Counted from the stretch's first letter, positions 50,732 through 61,341 are shown. The stretch is 64,000 nt of DNA from Chryseobacterium shigense (GCF_014207845.1 NZ_JACHLC010000005.1:124001-188000); one strand, 5' to 3'. Numbers and translations are program-made. The notes: generated from the letters alone by a model not told the origin.

Positions 50732-51349
50732 ATGAAAAAATATATAATCTTACTTCTGTTTTTTCCACTTTTTATTTTTTCTCAAAAAATGGTTTCTACG
50801 GAGATCACGGAAATCAGAGAATTTCAGGAAGACCTCAATGCAGAATATCTTAATCCCAAAGAAACACCTTTACGTGGAGATAATTTTACCAATTTTAAAG
50901 GGCATCCGTTCTTTCCGGCAGATCTTAAATATATAGTCACTGCTAAATTCAGTAAAACAAAAAATCCACGGCCTTTCAATCTCCCTACTTCTTCCGGTAA
51001 AACCAAATCTTACAGAGAATATGGAAAAGCAACATTTGAGCTGAACGGAAAATCCTATACCCTGACTTTATATCAAAGCCTCGATCTGATCAAACAGAAA
51101 AAATATAAAGATTACTTATTTCTTCCCTTCCACGATGCAACCAATGAAAAAGAAACCTATGGCGGCGGAAAATACATGGATCTGAAAATTCCGAAAGGAA
51201 ATACCATTGTTCTGGATTTCAACAAGTCCTACCAACCTTATTGTGCATATAACGCCTATGATTATAACTGCCCTGTAGTGCCTGAGGAAAACAGACTTCC
51301 CATAGAGATCAGGGCTGGGGTGATGTATGAGGATATCTATCATCACTAA
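50732..51349 (+). CDS. DUF1684 family exported protein
   Basis: 205 residues with a signal peptide (I-I-L-L-L-F-F-P-L-F-I-F-S). The core R-E-Y-G-K-A-T-F-E-L-N-G, F-L-P-F-H-D-A-T-N, Y-G-G-G-K-Y-M and D-F-N-K-S-Y-Q-P-Y-C-A-Y matches DUF1684, including the late Y-N-C-P-V-V-P-x-E-N. The function is unknown. The GNAT gene follows 3 nt later. Confidence 0.88.
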   Translation: MKKYIILLLFFPLFIFSQKMVSTEITEIREFQEDLNAEYLNPKETPLRGDNFTNFKGHPFFPADLKYIVTAKFSKTKNPRPFNLPTSSGKTKSYREYGKATFELNGKSYTLTLYQSLDLIKQKKYKDYLFLPFHDATNEKETYGGGKYMDLKIPKGNTIVLDFNKSYQPYCAYNAYDYNCPVVPEENRLPIEIRAGVMYEDIYHH

Positions 51350-51352
51350 CAT

Positions 51353-51826
51353 ATGGTCAGCCTGAGGTTTTTTAAAGATCTTGATTTCGGGGAGCTTAAT
51401 TATTCCCTGAATGAAAATCAGCTGCAATATACTTCAATGGTAGAAAAAGCTTTGAAGAGGATAGAAGAGAGAAATGACGGTAAAGAGTTTCCGGTTACCA
51501 TCTTTAAAGATGAAAAACCTGCGGGATTTTTTGTACTTGATTTTGGAGAAGATAAGCTGGATCTTACAGAGAATGAAGAATCGGTTTTATTAAGATCTTT
51601 ATCCATAAATCCGTGTTTACAGGGAAAAGGAATCGGAAATACTGCCATGCAGAAAGTAGATTCTTTTGTCAGAGAAAACTTTCCGGATTGCAGTGAAATT
51701 GTTCTGGCAGTCAACCAGAAGAACATTTCAGCTTATCATATCTATCTGAAAGCTGGTTATCTGTACGATGGCAAAACCAGAATAGGAAGGAGCGGACCTC
51801 AATACCTGATGCACAAAAAAATTTAA
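51353..51826 (+). CDS. GNAT family N-acetyltransferase
   Basis: 157 residues with the acetyl-CoA site G-K-G-I-G-N-T-A (about 86-93) and a late V-N-Q-K-N-I-S-A-Y-H-I-Y-L-K-A-G-Y, the standard GNAT C-terminal strand and helix. The substrate is not inferable. Coupled to the DUF1684 gene. Confidence 0.87.
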   Translation: MVSLRFFKDLDFGELNYSLNENQLQYTSMVEKALKRIEERNDGKEFPVTIFKDEKPAGFFVLDFGEDKLDLTENEESVLLRSLSINPCLQGKGIGNTAMQKVDSFVRENFPDCSEIVLAVNQKNISAYHIYLKAGYLYDGKTRIGRSGPQYLMHKKI

Positions 51827-51898
51827 GAAAATTTTAATTTCAAATTTTCTGTTTGGCCTGGTTCTTTCCATTAACTTTGAGTAAAATACAGATTTAAT

Positions 51899-52708
51899 AT
51901 GGAAATATCACTTAAAAATCAGGTAGCCGTAGTCACCGGAGCTTCAAGCGGAATAGGTAAAGGAGTTGCCAAATCATTAGCAGCAGCGGGAGCAACAGTT
52001 GTTGTGAATTATCCCTTTGAAGGCGCACTGGAACAGGCTAATGCAGTTCTGAAAGAAATTACAGATGAAGGAGGAAAAGGAATTACTTACCAATGCGATG
52101 TTTCTAAAGAAGATCAGGTTGTGAAAATGTTTCAGGACGTAGTTTCCCAATTGGGAACCGTAGATATTCTGATTAATAATGCGGGAATTCAGAAAGATGC
52201 TAAATTCACGGAAATGACCATCGATCAGTGGAATGCAGTAATCGGGGTAAACCTTACAGGACAATTCCTTTGCGCAAGAGAAGCTATAAAAGAATTTCTC
52301 CGCCGCGGAATTGATACTTCACGTTCCGTAGCCTGTGGAAAAATTATTCATATCAGCTCTGTTCATGAGATTATTCCCTGGGCCGGCCATGCCAACTATG
52401 CTTCAAGCAAAGGAGCGATAAGAATGCTTATGCAGACTTTAGCCCAGGAATACGGAGCAGATAAAATCCGTGTAAACTCTATCTGTCCGGGAGCCATTCA
52501 GACCCCGATCAATACCAATGCCTGGAATACTCCGGAAGCATTGAATTCCCTTCTTACACTAATTCCTTACAACAGAATTGGCCAGCCCGAAGATATCGGA
52601 AACCTGGCAGTGTTTCTGGCGAGTGACTTTTCCGATTATATTACAGGAGCCAGCATTTTTGTAGATGGTGGAATGACAACTTTTGAAAGTTTTTCTACGG
52701 GAGGATAG
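51899..52708 (+). CDS. SDR oxidoreductase, glucose 1-dehydrogenase-like
   Basis: The 269 residues contain T-G-A-S-S-G-I-G-K-G (about 14), N-N-A-G-I-Q (about 94), catalytic S-S-V-H and Y-A-S-S-K (Y about 166), and C-P-G-A-I-Q-T-P. All catalytic residues are intact. Similar to glucose 1-dehydrogenases. The glucosidase downstream may supply glucose, so the pair could act together on sugars. Confidence 0.88.
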   Translation: MEISLKNQVAVVTGASSGIGKGVAKSLAAAGATVVVNYPFEGALEQANAVLKEITDEGGKGITYQCDVSKEDQVVKMFQDVVSQLGTVDILINNAGIQKDAKFTEMTIDQWNAVIGVNLTGQFLCAREAIKEFLRRGIDTSRSVACGKIIHISSVHEIIPWAGHANYASSKGAIRMLMQTLAQEYGADKIRVNSICPGAIQTPINTNAWNTPEALNSLLTLIPYNRIGQPEDIGNLAVFLASDFSDYITGASIFVDGGMTTFESFSTGG

Positions 52709-52786
52709 GTTTTTAAGTTTTGGGTGGCTATTTAGTTACTTCACGTCTCAGATCTTCTCATTAATACATTTTACAAAAAATAATAC

Positions 52787-55456
52787 ATGTCCGAAAAACA
52801 AAGACTTTCAGAACTCTCATGGAAAAAATGGGGACCATACGTCAGCAACCGTGAATGGGGGCTCGTTCGCGAAGATTACAGTGCAGATGGAGATGCATGG
52901 AATTATACCACCCACGATACTGCAGAAGCCAAAACATACCGTTGGGGTGAAGAAGGTATCTGCGGCATCTGTGATGATCTTCAGAAGCTGGTTTTTTCCA
53001 TAGGATTCTGGAATAAAAAAGATAAAATGGTAAAAGAACGTTTCTTTGGCCTTACCAACGGACAGGGAAACCATGGGGAAGACGTAAAGGAATATTTTTA
53101 TTACCTTGATTCTACGCCTACCCATTCCTATATGAAGATGCTGTACAAGTATCCGCAGAATCCTTTTCCTTACGAAGAACTCCTGAAAGTCAATGCGGAA
53201 AGAAGTAAAAATGAACCTGAATATGAGCTGATAGACACCGGGATCTTTGACCGGAATGAATACTTTGACATCTTTATTGAATATGCCAAAGAAAGCGAGC
53301 ATGATATTCTGATTAAACTTACCATTGTCAATAAATCCGAAAAAGAAGCCCCGATTATCATATTGCCAACCGTTTGGTTCAGAAATACATGGAATTGGGG
53401 TTACGATGATTACAAACCACAGCTGGACAGTCAGGATGCGCAGCATATTGCTGTTAAACACAATGATATTGACATCAAAAACTTATATGCAAAGCAATCT
53501 TCAAAGACCTTGTTTTGTGATAACGAAACCAATACCGAAAGGCTCTATCAATCTCCTAATGAATCAAGATATTGTAAAGATGGAATCAATGATTTTGTGA
53601 TTAACGGAAATTCCCAGGCTGTAAATCCTAAAAGTACCGGAACAAAAGCTTCTTTTTTTATTGATGAAATACTGAAAGCGGGAGAATCAAAAATCTTTGA
53701 ATTCAGAATGACGGATAAAGAATTAAAAGATCCGTTTACTGATTTTGAAGAGATTTTCGAAATCAGGAAAAAAGAAGCGGATGATTTTTATGCTGAAATT
53801 CAGAAAGGGATACAGTCGCAGGATGAAAAACTGGTACAGAGACAGGCGTTTGCCGGAATGCTCTGGAACAAAATGTTTTATCATTACAACGTTGAAAAAT
53901 GGCTGAAAGGAGACCCCGGAGAAATGTCCCCTCCCAAATCCCGTGAAAAAATCAGGAATTACGACTGGAAACATCTCAATAACGAACATATCATTTCAAT
54001 GCCCGATAAATGGGAATATCCGTGGTATGCCACTTGGGACCTGGCTTTTCATACCATCAGTTTTTCATTGATAGACCCGGATTTTGCAAAACATCAGCTT
54101 AAACTTTTCCTGTTTGAATGGTATATGCACCCTAACGGTCAGCTTCCCGCCTATGAATGGAATTTCAGCGATGTAAATCCTCCGGTTCATGCCTGGGCAG
54201 TTTTCAGGGTTTTTAAAATTGATGAATATATCAAGGGAAAACCGGATCTTGAGTTTCTGGAAAGTGCATTCCAGAAGCTTCTTATGAACTTTACATGGTG
54301 GGTGAATAAAAAAGACAGCAACGGCAATAATATTTTCGAAGGAGGCTTTTTAGGCCTTGATAATATTGGTGTTTTTGACCGGAATTTAACCCTTCCGAAT
54401 GGTGAGCAGCTGGAACAGTCGGACGGAACCAGCTGGATGGCAATGTTTGCCCTGAATATGATGAGAATTGCCCTTGAACTGGCACTTTATAACAGTGTTT
54501 ATGAAGAAATGGCAATGAAATTTTTTGAACATTTCCTTTCCATTGCCAATTCGCTGGATAATATGGGGGATGAGAATTTCAGCCTTTGGGACCAGGAAGA
54601 TGAATTTTTCTACGATGCCCTTGCTTCCAGTGACGGAGACCATATGTATCTAAGGTTGAGAACGATTGTAGGCCTGATTCCTATGTTTGCCGTTGAGGTA
54701 ATTGATGATGAAATGATTGAAAAGCTTCCGAATTTCAAAAAAAGAATGAAATGGGTTCTTGAAAATAAGCCTGAGCTGACCTCACTTGTGTCCAGATGGG
54801 AGGTAAAAGGGCAGGATTCCAAACACCTTCTTTCACTGCTTCGCGGACACCGTTTGAAAAGATTATTGACAAGAATGCTGAATCCTGAAGAGTTTTTAAG
54901 CGATTACGGAGTTCGGGCACTGTCTAAAGAATATGAGCAGAATCCTTATACTCTAAATTTAAACGGAACGGATTACAGCGTGAAATATACTCCTGCAGAA
55001 AGCGACAGTGGTCTTTTTGGAGGAAACAGCAATTGGAGGGGACCGATTTGGTTTCCAATTAATTTTCTCATTATCGAAAGCCTTCAGAGGTTTTTCTTTT
55101 ACTACAGCCCGGATTTCCTGGTGGAATATCCTACAGGAAGCGGAAATTATTCGAATCTGGACCAGATTGCAGATTCCTTAAGTAAAAGGCTGGCCAGAAT
55201 ATTCCTGATGGATGAAAACGGAAAACGCCCTGTAAATGGTCAGTATGAAAGATTTCAGACAGATCCGGATTTTAAAGACTATATTTTGTTTTATGAATAT
55301 TTTCACGGCGATAATGGAAGAGGAGTAGGAGCATCACACCAAACGGGATGGACCGGCCTGATTGCAAAAATACTACAGCCAAGATTTTCGAAAAAAGAAA
55401 TCGCGGAATCTGAAACTGAGATGCCGGAAGATGCAGAAGGACAAAAAAGCAAATAG
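52787..55456 (+). CDS. GH63-like glucosidase / MGH1-like glycoside hydrolase
   Basis: 889 residues. A beta-rich N-terminal domain is followed by an (alpha/alpha)6 barrel. W-Y-A-T-W-D-L-A-F-H (about 413), Y-E-W-N-F-S-D-V-N-P-P (about 458), D-G-T-S-W-M-A (about 546), N-W-R-G-P-I-W-F-P (about 745) and the C-terminal Q-T-G-W-T-G are typical of GH63 and mannosylglycerate hydrolase relatives. Cytosolic by lack of signal peptide. It cleaves alpha-glucosides. Confidence 0.88.
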   Translation: MSEKQRLSELSWKKWGPYVSNREWGLVREDYSADGDAWNYTTHDTAEAKTYRWGEEGICGICDDLQKLVFSIGFWNKKDKMVKERFFGLTNGQGNHGEDVKEYFYYLDSTPTHSYMKMLYKYPQNPFPYEELLKVNAERSKNEPEYELIDTGIFDRNEYFDIFIEYAKESEHDILIKLTIVNKSEKEAPIIILPTVWFRNTWNWGYDDYKPQLDSQDAQHIAVKHNDIDIKNLYAKQSSKTLFCDNETNTERLYQSPNESRYCKDGINDFVINGNSQAVNPKSTGTKASFFIDEILKAGESKIFEFRMTDKELKDPFTDFEEIFEIRKKEADDFYAEIQKGIQSQDEKLVQRQAFAGMLWNKMFYHYNVEKWLKGDPGEMSPPKSREKIRNYDWKHLNNEHIISMPDKWEYPWYATWDLAFHTISFSLIDPDFAKHQLKLFLFEWYMHPNGQLPAYEWNFSDVNPPVHAWAVFRVFKIDEYIKGKPDLEFLESAFQKLLMNFTWWVNKKDSNGNNIFEGGFLGLDNIGVFDRNLTLPNGEQLEQSDGTSWMAMFALNMMRIALELALYNSVYEEMAMKFFEHFLSIANSLDNMGDENFSLWDQEDEFFYDALASSDGDHMYLRLRTIVGLIPMFAVEVIDDEMIEKLPNFKKRMKWVLENKPELTSLVSRWEVKGQDSKHLLSLLRGHRLKRLLTRMLNPEEFLSDYGVRALSKEYEQNPYTLNLNGTDYSVKYTPAESDSGLFGGNSNWRGPIWFPINFLIIESLQRFFFYYSPDFLVEYPTGSGNYSNLDQIADSLSKRLARIFLMDENGKRPVNGQYERFQTDPDFKDYILFYEYFHGDNGRGVGASHQTGWTGLIAKILQPRFSKKEIAESETEMPEDAEGQKSK

Positions 55457-55529
55457 GCAAAAAGCGGAACTGCTGAATTAAGTTGTAATTTGTTCGGCTA
55501 GCTTAGTGATTTTTCTCTTTTAATCACAT

Positions 55530-56216
55530 TTATTCAAAAATCTGTTGAATGACTTCCAGTGATGCCGGGATTTTAAAATCTGTAATATGATAATGATAGT
55601 ATACTAAAATACTGTCAAGAAAATCTTTTCGCTGTGAAGAGTGGATTTTTGTTGCATAAAGGCTTTCTGAGCTGAGAATTGTTTTCCATAAGCCGGATAT
55701 TTCACTGTTAAACAGCTGATGTGCAGGAGCCTCTGAGAATGTTCCGGTTTCAGGATCCAAATACGGCCCGTTATGAACCAAAGGGGCAACCCCCTGAATC
55801 TTTAATACTGAAATTAAAAAGAGGAGATGACATTGATAATTCCTGGCCATTAATTCTTCTGTAAATTCATCAATACTTAAGAAAAGGCCGGGATTTTTAT
55901 TTTCGTGTCTTAAAACCTGGTTCAGGAAGTCTGAAATGAAAAAGATTATGGTATTGGTCTTAATATCCGTGTACATATCATGATTTTTCACCAGCTCAAA
56001 CCTGGAAACCAAGGGTATTCCATTACCTTTTACAGGATTAACGGTAAAACTGAGCATACTTAATGGCTGAAGCAGGGCTTTCTTTTTATTTCTTTTGGAA
56101 TAGATCCCTTTTACGAAATAGGTCTGAAAGCCATCCTCTTCTGTAAAACAATGCAGAACTGCATCATTTTCCCCATATTTTATGTATGATAATAAAAATC
56201 CGTTCTGTGAATTCAT
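55530..56216 (-). CDS. recO: DNA repair protein RecO
   Basis: 228 residues. An N-terminal OB-fold (F-L-L-S-Y-I-K-Y-G-E-N-D-A, then H-C-F-T-E-E-D-G) precedes a helical domain with R-H-E-N-K-N-P-G-L-F. It lacks the Cys zinc finger, as many Bacteroidota RecO do. It loads RecA with RecF/RecR. Its start overlaps the stop of the PorZ-like gene, so the two share a transcript. Confidence 0.88.
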   Translation of the reverse strand: MNSQNGFLLSYIKYGENDAVLHCFTEEDGFQTYFVKGIYSKRNKKKALLQPLSMLSFTVNPVKGNGIPLVSRFELVKNHDMYTDIKTNTIIFFISDFLNQVLRHENKNPGLFLSIDEFTEELMARNYQCHLLFLISVLKIQGVAPLVHNGPYLDPETGTFSEAPAHQLFNSEISGLWKTILSSESLYATKIHSSQRKDFLDSILVYYHYHITDFKIPASLEVIQQIFE

Positions 56217-58474
56217 TAATTAACTACAGCTATTTTTGCAGTAGCTTTATCTGAGCCGTCTTCATTGGTCATCAGTACAAAGTAAATACCTGAAGCCACT
56301 CTTGTACCTTTCAGATTGTTAAGGTCCCATTCATAATAACCTCCTCTGGCCACAGCAGAATGTATTACATTTCCTGCTGCATCTGTAATTCTGATATTTG
56401 TCTTTTCTGCAAGTCCTTTGATAGTCACTTTTCCTTTAAAGTTAGAATACACTACAGGGTTAGGATACACTACCACATTTCCAAAATTAGCAGTTACATC
56501 CGCAACATCTCCCTGATAAGATACAATACCATTAAAGGTTACAAAATATACTTTTCCGGTTTTCTTGTCTACTTTTATATCGGTAACAGAATTGGTAGGA
56601 AGAGGCGAGTTTTCTTTTGTGAAATGCTTAATGGTCTGCTGTCCGTCTGAAGAAAGATAATATACACCGCCTCCGTCTACGGAAAGCCATTTATAATCTC
56701 CTGCATCTACTTCTATCTGCAGTATTTGTCCGTCCCTGAAAAGTTCTTCCCCAAGTCCACCCTGTTCAATAATGATAGGCTCCACTTCCGGGCTTGGATC
56801 TTTTATTGCTGTAGCAGCATTAGGTAATATTCTTAATCCGCTGTCAGTACCAATCCATGCATCACCTGATTTACTGAAAGCTACAGATAACGTTCCTTTT
56901 GAGTTTCCTGCAAATCCGTTGGTATCTTTTAATATGTAATCTGTATCGTCTGAAAGGTTGGTAGGGTTTTTATAATCGTATACAATAAAATTATTGGTTC
57001 TTGGAAGCGGAATCCATATCATGTTTTCATAAAATACAGGTTTCTGCATACCTTCACCTGATAATCCGAATTTCTTTACAACAAAATTATCTGCAGCTTT
57101 GTCATATATACCTATTGATGGTGAGCCATCATTGAATCCTACAGAAACAAAGAGATTGTTTTGATTATCAAATGCAAACCCTACCGGACGACGGTAATAT
57201 ATACTTGGGGCACCCATATCATAATATTTTACGAGGTCAAAATCTTTATTTCCCGTATTATATTTCATTTTATAAACACCTTGTGAGCCCACCGTATAAT
57301 TAGTGAAAAATACTTCACTGTTGTCAGCGGGGTTCATTACGGCATCCAGAACATTGACGGGTGTAGTAAGTCCTATAAAATAGGAAGGATAGATCCATTC
57401 ACCCCCATTAAAGTAATAAAATCCGGGCTTCTTAGGATTCTCCGCAGGCTGGTTATACCTGTTCAGTCTCGATCCGGATGATATCAGCAACTGGTTATTG
57501 TCGTACAGATTGATCTTATAGGAAGAATTGGAATAAGGACCTGAAGGTTTATAGGTCGTACCACTTTCTTCCTTGATTCCGGATAAGATTGTTCCGGCAT
57601 ATATTTTTCCGCTGGCTGTGATAGCTGTGTTACAGTCTTCCCCCATACTCACGGCATTTAGAGATAATCCGTTTAATCCGAATGTATATATTCTGTTATC
57701 TGTTACTATGATATTGTTGGAATTGATAACAATGTCCCGGATATTCGAAAAACTTGCCGGTAATGGGGTACCGGTACCGCCATTGTAAATGTATGCTGAT
57801 GTGGCAGACGAAAAGATAAGTGATGATTCAGCATCAATATGTTTGAATGATCCTGGAATTTCTGTTGTCCATGTTGAAAATACCGGAAATGTAGTATTCA
57901 TTTCATGGCTTTTAAGGCCGGTATTTGTTACAGAATATATTTTATTTCCGAATATAGTTGCTTCGTTACTGGCCTCATAAACACCGCCGGTCACAAAAAA
58001 TGCGGAATCTCCGAATTCTTTTTTGTTGATATTAAATACAGAAACTCCATAACCCACAGATATTACAGCCTGATCTCCTGTAATGGAAATATGGTTGATC
58101 TTTTTGCTTCCGTTGTAGCCGGTTGCAATGGGTATATCAACAATATATTTAACCTCTTGCGGGGTAATGACATCCATAGAACCGTTTGCGTATCCTATAA
58201 TCCCTGTTTTAGTCTGTGGATTATAATCGAAGGCCGATATATTTACGTCATGGAGACCGTTAGCTTTTGACAGCTTCGTAATCTCTCCGGTTGCAATGCT
58301 ATAGTAGAATATCCCGTTTTCAGTCGCGGCAATGATCTTTCCGTTGTCTTCTTTCATGGCCAAGACATTGTTGTAGGAAAAAAGATCCGTCCATTTTTTA
58401 GATGAAATAACCTGTGCGTTCACGAATTGCAGGGAGGCTAAAATACCAAGAGAGATTAAAGAGAGTTTTTTCAT
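56216..58474 (-). CDS. porZ: PorZ-like two-component beta-propeller protein of the type IX secretion system
   Basis: 752 residues with a signal peptide (I-S-L-G-I-L-A-S-L-Q-F-V-N-A-Q). About 14 propeller blades follow (W-T-D-L-F-S-Y-N-N-V, G-I-F-Y-Y, W-I-G-T-D-S-G-L-R-I). The C-terminal sorting domain shows V-Y-P-N-P and G-I-Y-F-V-L-M-T. PorZ is part of the surface attachment complex that anchors T9SS cargo. The recO/porZ pairing is common in Flavobacteriia. Confidence 0.9.
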   Translation of the reverse strand: MKKLSLISLGILASLQFVNAQVISSKKWTDLFSYNNVLAMKEDNGKIIAATENGIFYYSIATGEITKLSKANGLHDVNISAFDYNPQTKTGIIGYANGSMDVITPQEVKYIVDIPIATGYNGSKKINHISITGDQAVISVGYGVSVFNINKKEFGDSAFFVTGGVYEASNEATIFGNKIYSVTNTGLKSHEMNTTFPVFSTWTTEIPGSFKHIDAESSLIFSSATSAYIYNGGTGTPLPASFSNIRDIVINSNNIIVTDNRIYTFGLNGLSLNAVSMGEDCNTAITASGKIYAGTILSGIKEESGTTYKPSGPYSNSSYKINLYDNNQLLISSGSRLNRYNQPAENPKKPGFYYFNGGEWIYPSYFIGLTTPVNVLDAVMNPADNSEVFFTNYTVGSQGVYKMKYNTGNKDFDLVKYYDMGAPSIYYRRPVGFAFDNQNNLFVSVGFNDGSPSIGIYDKAADNFVVKKFGLSGEGMQKPVFYENMIWIPLPRTNNFIVYDYKNPTNLSDDTDYILKDTNGFAGNSKGTLSVAFSKSGDAWIGTDSGLRILPNAATAIKDPSPEVEPIIIEQGGLGEELFRDGQILQIEVDAGDYKWLSVDGGGVYYLSSDGQQTIKHFTKENSPLPTNSVTDIKVDKKTGKVYFVTFNGIVSYQGDVADVTANFGNVVVYPNPVVYSNFKGKVTIKGLAEKTNIRITDAAGNVIHSAVARGGYYEWDLNNLKGTRVASGIYFVLMTNEDGSDKATAKIAVVN

Positions 58475-58475
58475 A

Positions 58476-59426
58476 TTATACGGTTATGCTGCTGTCTATG
58501 GCCTGGTTGTTCCAGGAAATATGCTTTATGTTTTTATTTGCGTCGAAGTAAAAATCTATTCTGCCAAGAAGAAGGCCGGCCCATCCTACCTGGTTTACCA
58601 GCACGTTTTTACCCTGTCTGTTGGTAAAAGTTTGTGGTTCAGGTAAAAAAGTATGGGTATGTCCGCCTAATATAATATCAATATTTTCTGTTTTGGCAGC
58701 CAGAATTTTGTCGCTTATTTTATCAGGTTCATCTTTGTAATCGTAGCCGATGTGGGAAAGGCAGATCACAAGATCACATTTTTGTTCGTTTTTCAGGAAG
58801 CTGGAATAATGTTGGGCTACATCTACAGGATCTGAATATACAGTTTCACCGTATTGTTTTTTTCCTACAAGACCATCCAGCTGGATACCCACGCCGAAAA
58901 TACCTACTTTTATTCCGTTTTTGTTAAATATTTTATATTGAGAGGTTTTCCCGTCCAGAACTGTATTTTTAAAATCGTAGTTTGAACAGATAAACGGAAA
59001 CTTTGCATTGGGAAGAGTTTTTAAGAAACCGTCAAGACCATTATCGAAATCGTGGTTTCCCATTGTAGAAGCATCGTACTTCATCATAGACATCAGCTTA
59101 AATTCCAGTTCGCCTCCGAAGAAATTAAAATAAGGGGTTCCCTGGAAAATATCGCCGGAATCCAGAAGAAGAACATTACTTTCCTGACTTCTGATCTGCT
59201 GTATCAGGCTCGCTCTTCTGGCAAATCCTCCCTGATTGGGATTTTTTGTATAGCTTGCATCAAAAGGCTCTATTCTGCTGTGCTGGTCGTTGGTATGAAG
59301 AATAGTCAGTTTATTTGCGGATTTAAAAGGATTGAATTTCAATTCTTCCGCCATCATCATATTGGGAGCTAAAGCTGCTGCTAAAGATCCGCCACCTATT
59401 ACTTTTAAAAAACTTTTTCTGTCCAT
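58476..59426 (-). CDS. Metallophosphatase, N-terminal half of a 5'-nucleotidase
   Basis: 316 residues. A Tat/Sec-like leader (D-R-K-S-F-L-K) precedes L-H-T-N-D-Q-H-S-R, D-S-G-D-I-F-Q-G, M-G-N-H-D-F-D-N-G and G-G-H-T-H-T-F, the full metal-binding set of UshA-type enzymes. The C-terminal substrate domain is encoded by the adjoining gene. Probably periplasmic nucleotide salvage. Confidence 0.9.
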   Translation of the reverse strand: MDRKSFLKVIGGGSLAAALAPNMMMAEELKFNPFKSANKLTILHTNDQHSRIEPFDASYTKNPNQGGFARRASLIQQIRSQESNVLLLDSGDIFQGTPYFNFFGGELEFKLMSMMKYDASTMGNHDFDNGLDGFLKTLPNAKFPFICSNYDFKNTVLDGKTSQYKIFNKNGIKVGIFGVGIQLDGLVGKKQYGETVYSDPVDVAQHYSSFLKNEQKCDLVICLSHIGYDYKDEPDKISDKILAAKTENIDIILGGHTHTFLPEPQTFTNRQGKNVLVNQVGWAGLLLGRIDFYFDANKNIKHISWNNQAIDSSITV

Positions 59427-60184
59427 TACTTCTTACCGATAAAATTTAAACGAACATCTGTATTTGGGACTACTTCAGGGTTTTTCTTAAAATATTCAAT
59501 GAAAAGATCCCTTAACCTGATTCCTGTAGAAATTGATTCTCCTTTGGAAAAAAATTTCATATTATCCCCGCCAAGCGCCAGGTAATCTGAAGTTGCAATA
59601 TAATAATCTTTGGCAGGATCTACAGATTTTCCGTTAATCTGGGATTTGGCCAGTTGCCCGTTATTGGTTTCAATATATAAATGAGAAACAGGATTGTTGA
59701 CCTGGGTTTTTGCATAATAATCAAAAAGTCCCTGAAGGTCTGATCCTTTCATTTTTACAATAATCACTTCATTTTCGAAAGGCATTACTTCAAAAACACT
59801 TTTCAGAAGAATATCTCCTTTGCCAATAGTGGTGCGTATTCCCCCGATATTGATCAGGGCTGCGTCTACATTTTTGTTGAGATTTTTTTTCGCCCATACA
59901 TCTGCACCTTCGAAAGTATAGTCGGCTAAAAGATTACCCAGATTGCTGTTATCACCCTGTTTGGTAAGATCTGTATTGGTATGGGAGATTTTCTGGTTCA
60001 TCTCCTTGTCCAGTTTTTGCTTATAAGGTTCAATAACTTTTACAAACTCCTCATCATTTTTCAGCTCATCATTAATAGAAATGTTTTTCTGAGACTGAAC
60101 TTTTGCCAGCTGCAGCGTAGAAGCTGTTTTGCAGGCAGTAAGTGTAGCCAGAGCAATTCCTAGTAACAAGAATTTATTTTTCAT
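59426..60184 (-). CDS. 5'-nucleotidase C-terminal domain lipoprotein
   Basis: I chose the ATG at 60184 (M-K-N-K-F-L-L-L-G) over one three codons upstream. A lipobox L-T-A-C lies at about 18. The domain has N-I-G-G-I-R-T-T, M-P-F-E-N-E-V and Y-I-A-T-S-D-Y-L-A-L-G-G-D, as in UshA C-terminal halves. It touches the metallophosphatase gene, so the two probably act as one split enzyme. Confidence 0.9.
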   Translation of the reverse strand: MKNKFLLLGIALATLTACKTASTLQLAKVQSQKNISINDELKNDEEFVKVIEPYKQKLDKEMNQKISHTNTDLTKQGDNSNLGNLLADYTFEGADVWAKKNLNKNVDAALINIGGIRTTIGKGDILLKSVFEVMPFENEVIIVKMKGSDLQGLFDYYAKTQVNNPVSHLYIETNNGQLAKSQINGKSVDPAKDYYIATSDYLALGGDNMKFFSKGESISTGIRLRDLFIEYFKKNPEVVPNTDVRLNFIGKK

Positions 60185-60378
60185 ATGTTGCAAATTATTT
60201 CTTTAAAGGTCATATGTAATCGCCAGGACTTGTAGTGTTTTTATACACGAGTTCAGTCATAGCGATGTCATAATATCTCTTAGTATATGCAAATATAATT
60301 ATATGTAGAATAAAACATTATTATTTATTACAAATTCTTATGGTAAATTATTAAATTTGGAAAAAATAATTCTAACAG

Positions 60379-61251
60379 ATGAGCATTTTAAAAGGAGTAG
60401 GTGTTGCATTGGTAACACCCTTTAATGAAGATTTATCCGTTGATTTCGACAGTTTAACAAAACTTGTTGAATACAATATCGAAAACGGAACCAATTATTT
60501 AGTTGTTTTGGGAACTACCGCGGAGGCAGCAACGCTTTCTGATGAGGAGAAGAAACAGGTGATTGAGCATATCATTAAGGTTAATAATAAACGTCTTCCT
60601 TTAGTTTTGGGAATTGGCGGTAATAATACTCTTGAGGTAAAGAAACAGATTGAAGAAACAGATCTTTCCGCGTTTGAAGCGGTACTTTCTGTATCTCCAT
60701 ATTATAACAAACCTAATCAGGAGGGGCTTTATCAGCATTATAAAGTACTGGCTTCCACCGGTAAAAATATTATCATTTATAATGTTCCGTCAAGAACAGG
60801 GCAGAATATTGAAGCAGATACCACCATCCGTCTGGCAAAAGAATTCCCGAATTTATTCCTGATTAAGGAGGCCGCACCAAACATTCTTCAGTATTTTGAT
60901 ATCCTGAGAAAGAAACCGGAAGGATTTTCACTGGTTTCAGGAGATGATGAGTATACACTTCCTGTGACTTTAGCGGGTGGAAATGGGGTGATCTCTGTAA
61001 TCGGGCAGGGATATCCGAAAGAATTTTCCACAATGGTTCAGCTGGCTTTTGAAGGAAAAGTGAAGGAAGCCTATGAAATCCATAATAAATTGGTAGAGAT
61101 CACAAGACTGATTTTTGCAGAAGGAAACCCTTGCGGAATTAAGGTAATTCTTACAGAAAAAGGAATTATTAAAAATTATTTAAGACTTCCTTTGGTACCT
61201 GCTTCAGAAGGACTTTATGCAAAAATTAAAGCTGAAATGGCAAAAATTTAA
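60379..61251 (+). CDS. dapA: 4-hydroxy-tetrahydrodipicolinate synthase
   Basis: 290 residues. G-T-T-A-E-A-A-T-L (about 45), the catalytic Y in Y-N-V-P-S-R-T-G (about 134) and the Schiff-base Lys in L-I-K-E-A-A (about 162) are conserved. It condenses pyruvate with aspartate semialdehyde for lysine and diaminopimelate synthesis. Confidence 0.94.
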   Translation: MSILKGVGVALVTPFNEDLSVDFDSLTKLVEYNIENGTNYLVVLGTTAEAATLSDEEKKQVIEHIIKVNNKRLPLVLGIGGNNTLEVKKQIEETDLSAFEAVLSVSPYYNKPNQEGLYQHYKVLASTGKNIIIYNVPSRTGQNIEADTTIRLAKEFPNLFLIKEAAPNILQYFDILRKKPEGFSLVSGDDEYTLPVTLAGGNGVISVIGQGYPKEFSTMVQLAFEGKVKEAYEIHNKLVEITRLIFAEGNPCGIKVILTEKGIIKNYLRLPLVPASEGLYAKIKAEMAKI

Positions 61252-61341
61252 TTAGCAAGTCAATTGTGAATATTATTTCGCAAGTGAATCGTCAATCTTA
61301 AAATGAAACTTTGACCATTCACCATTGACATCAATAATATC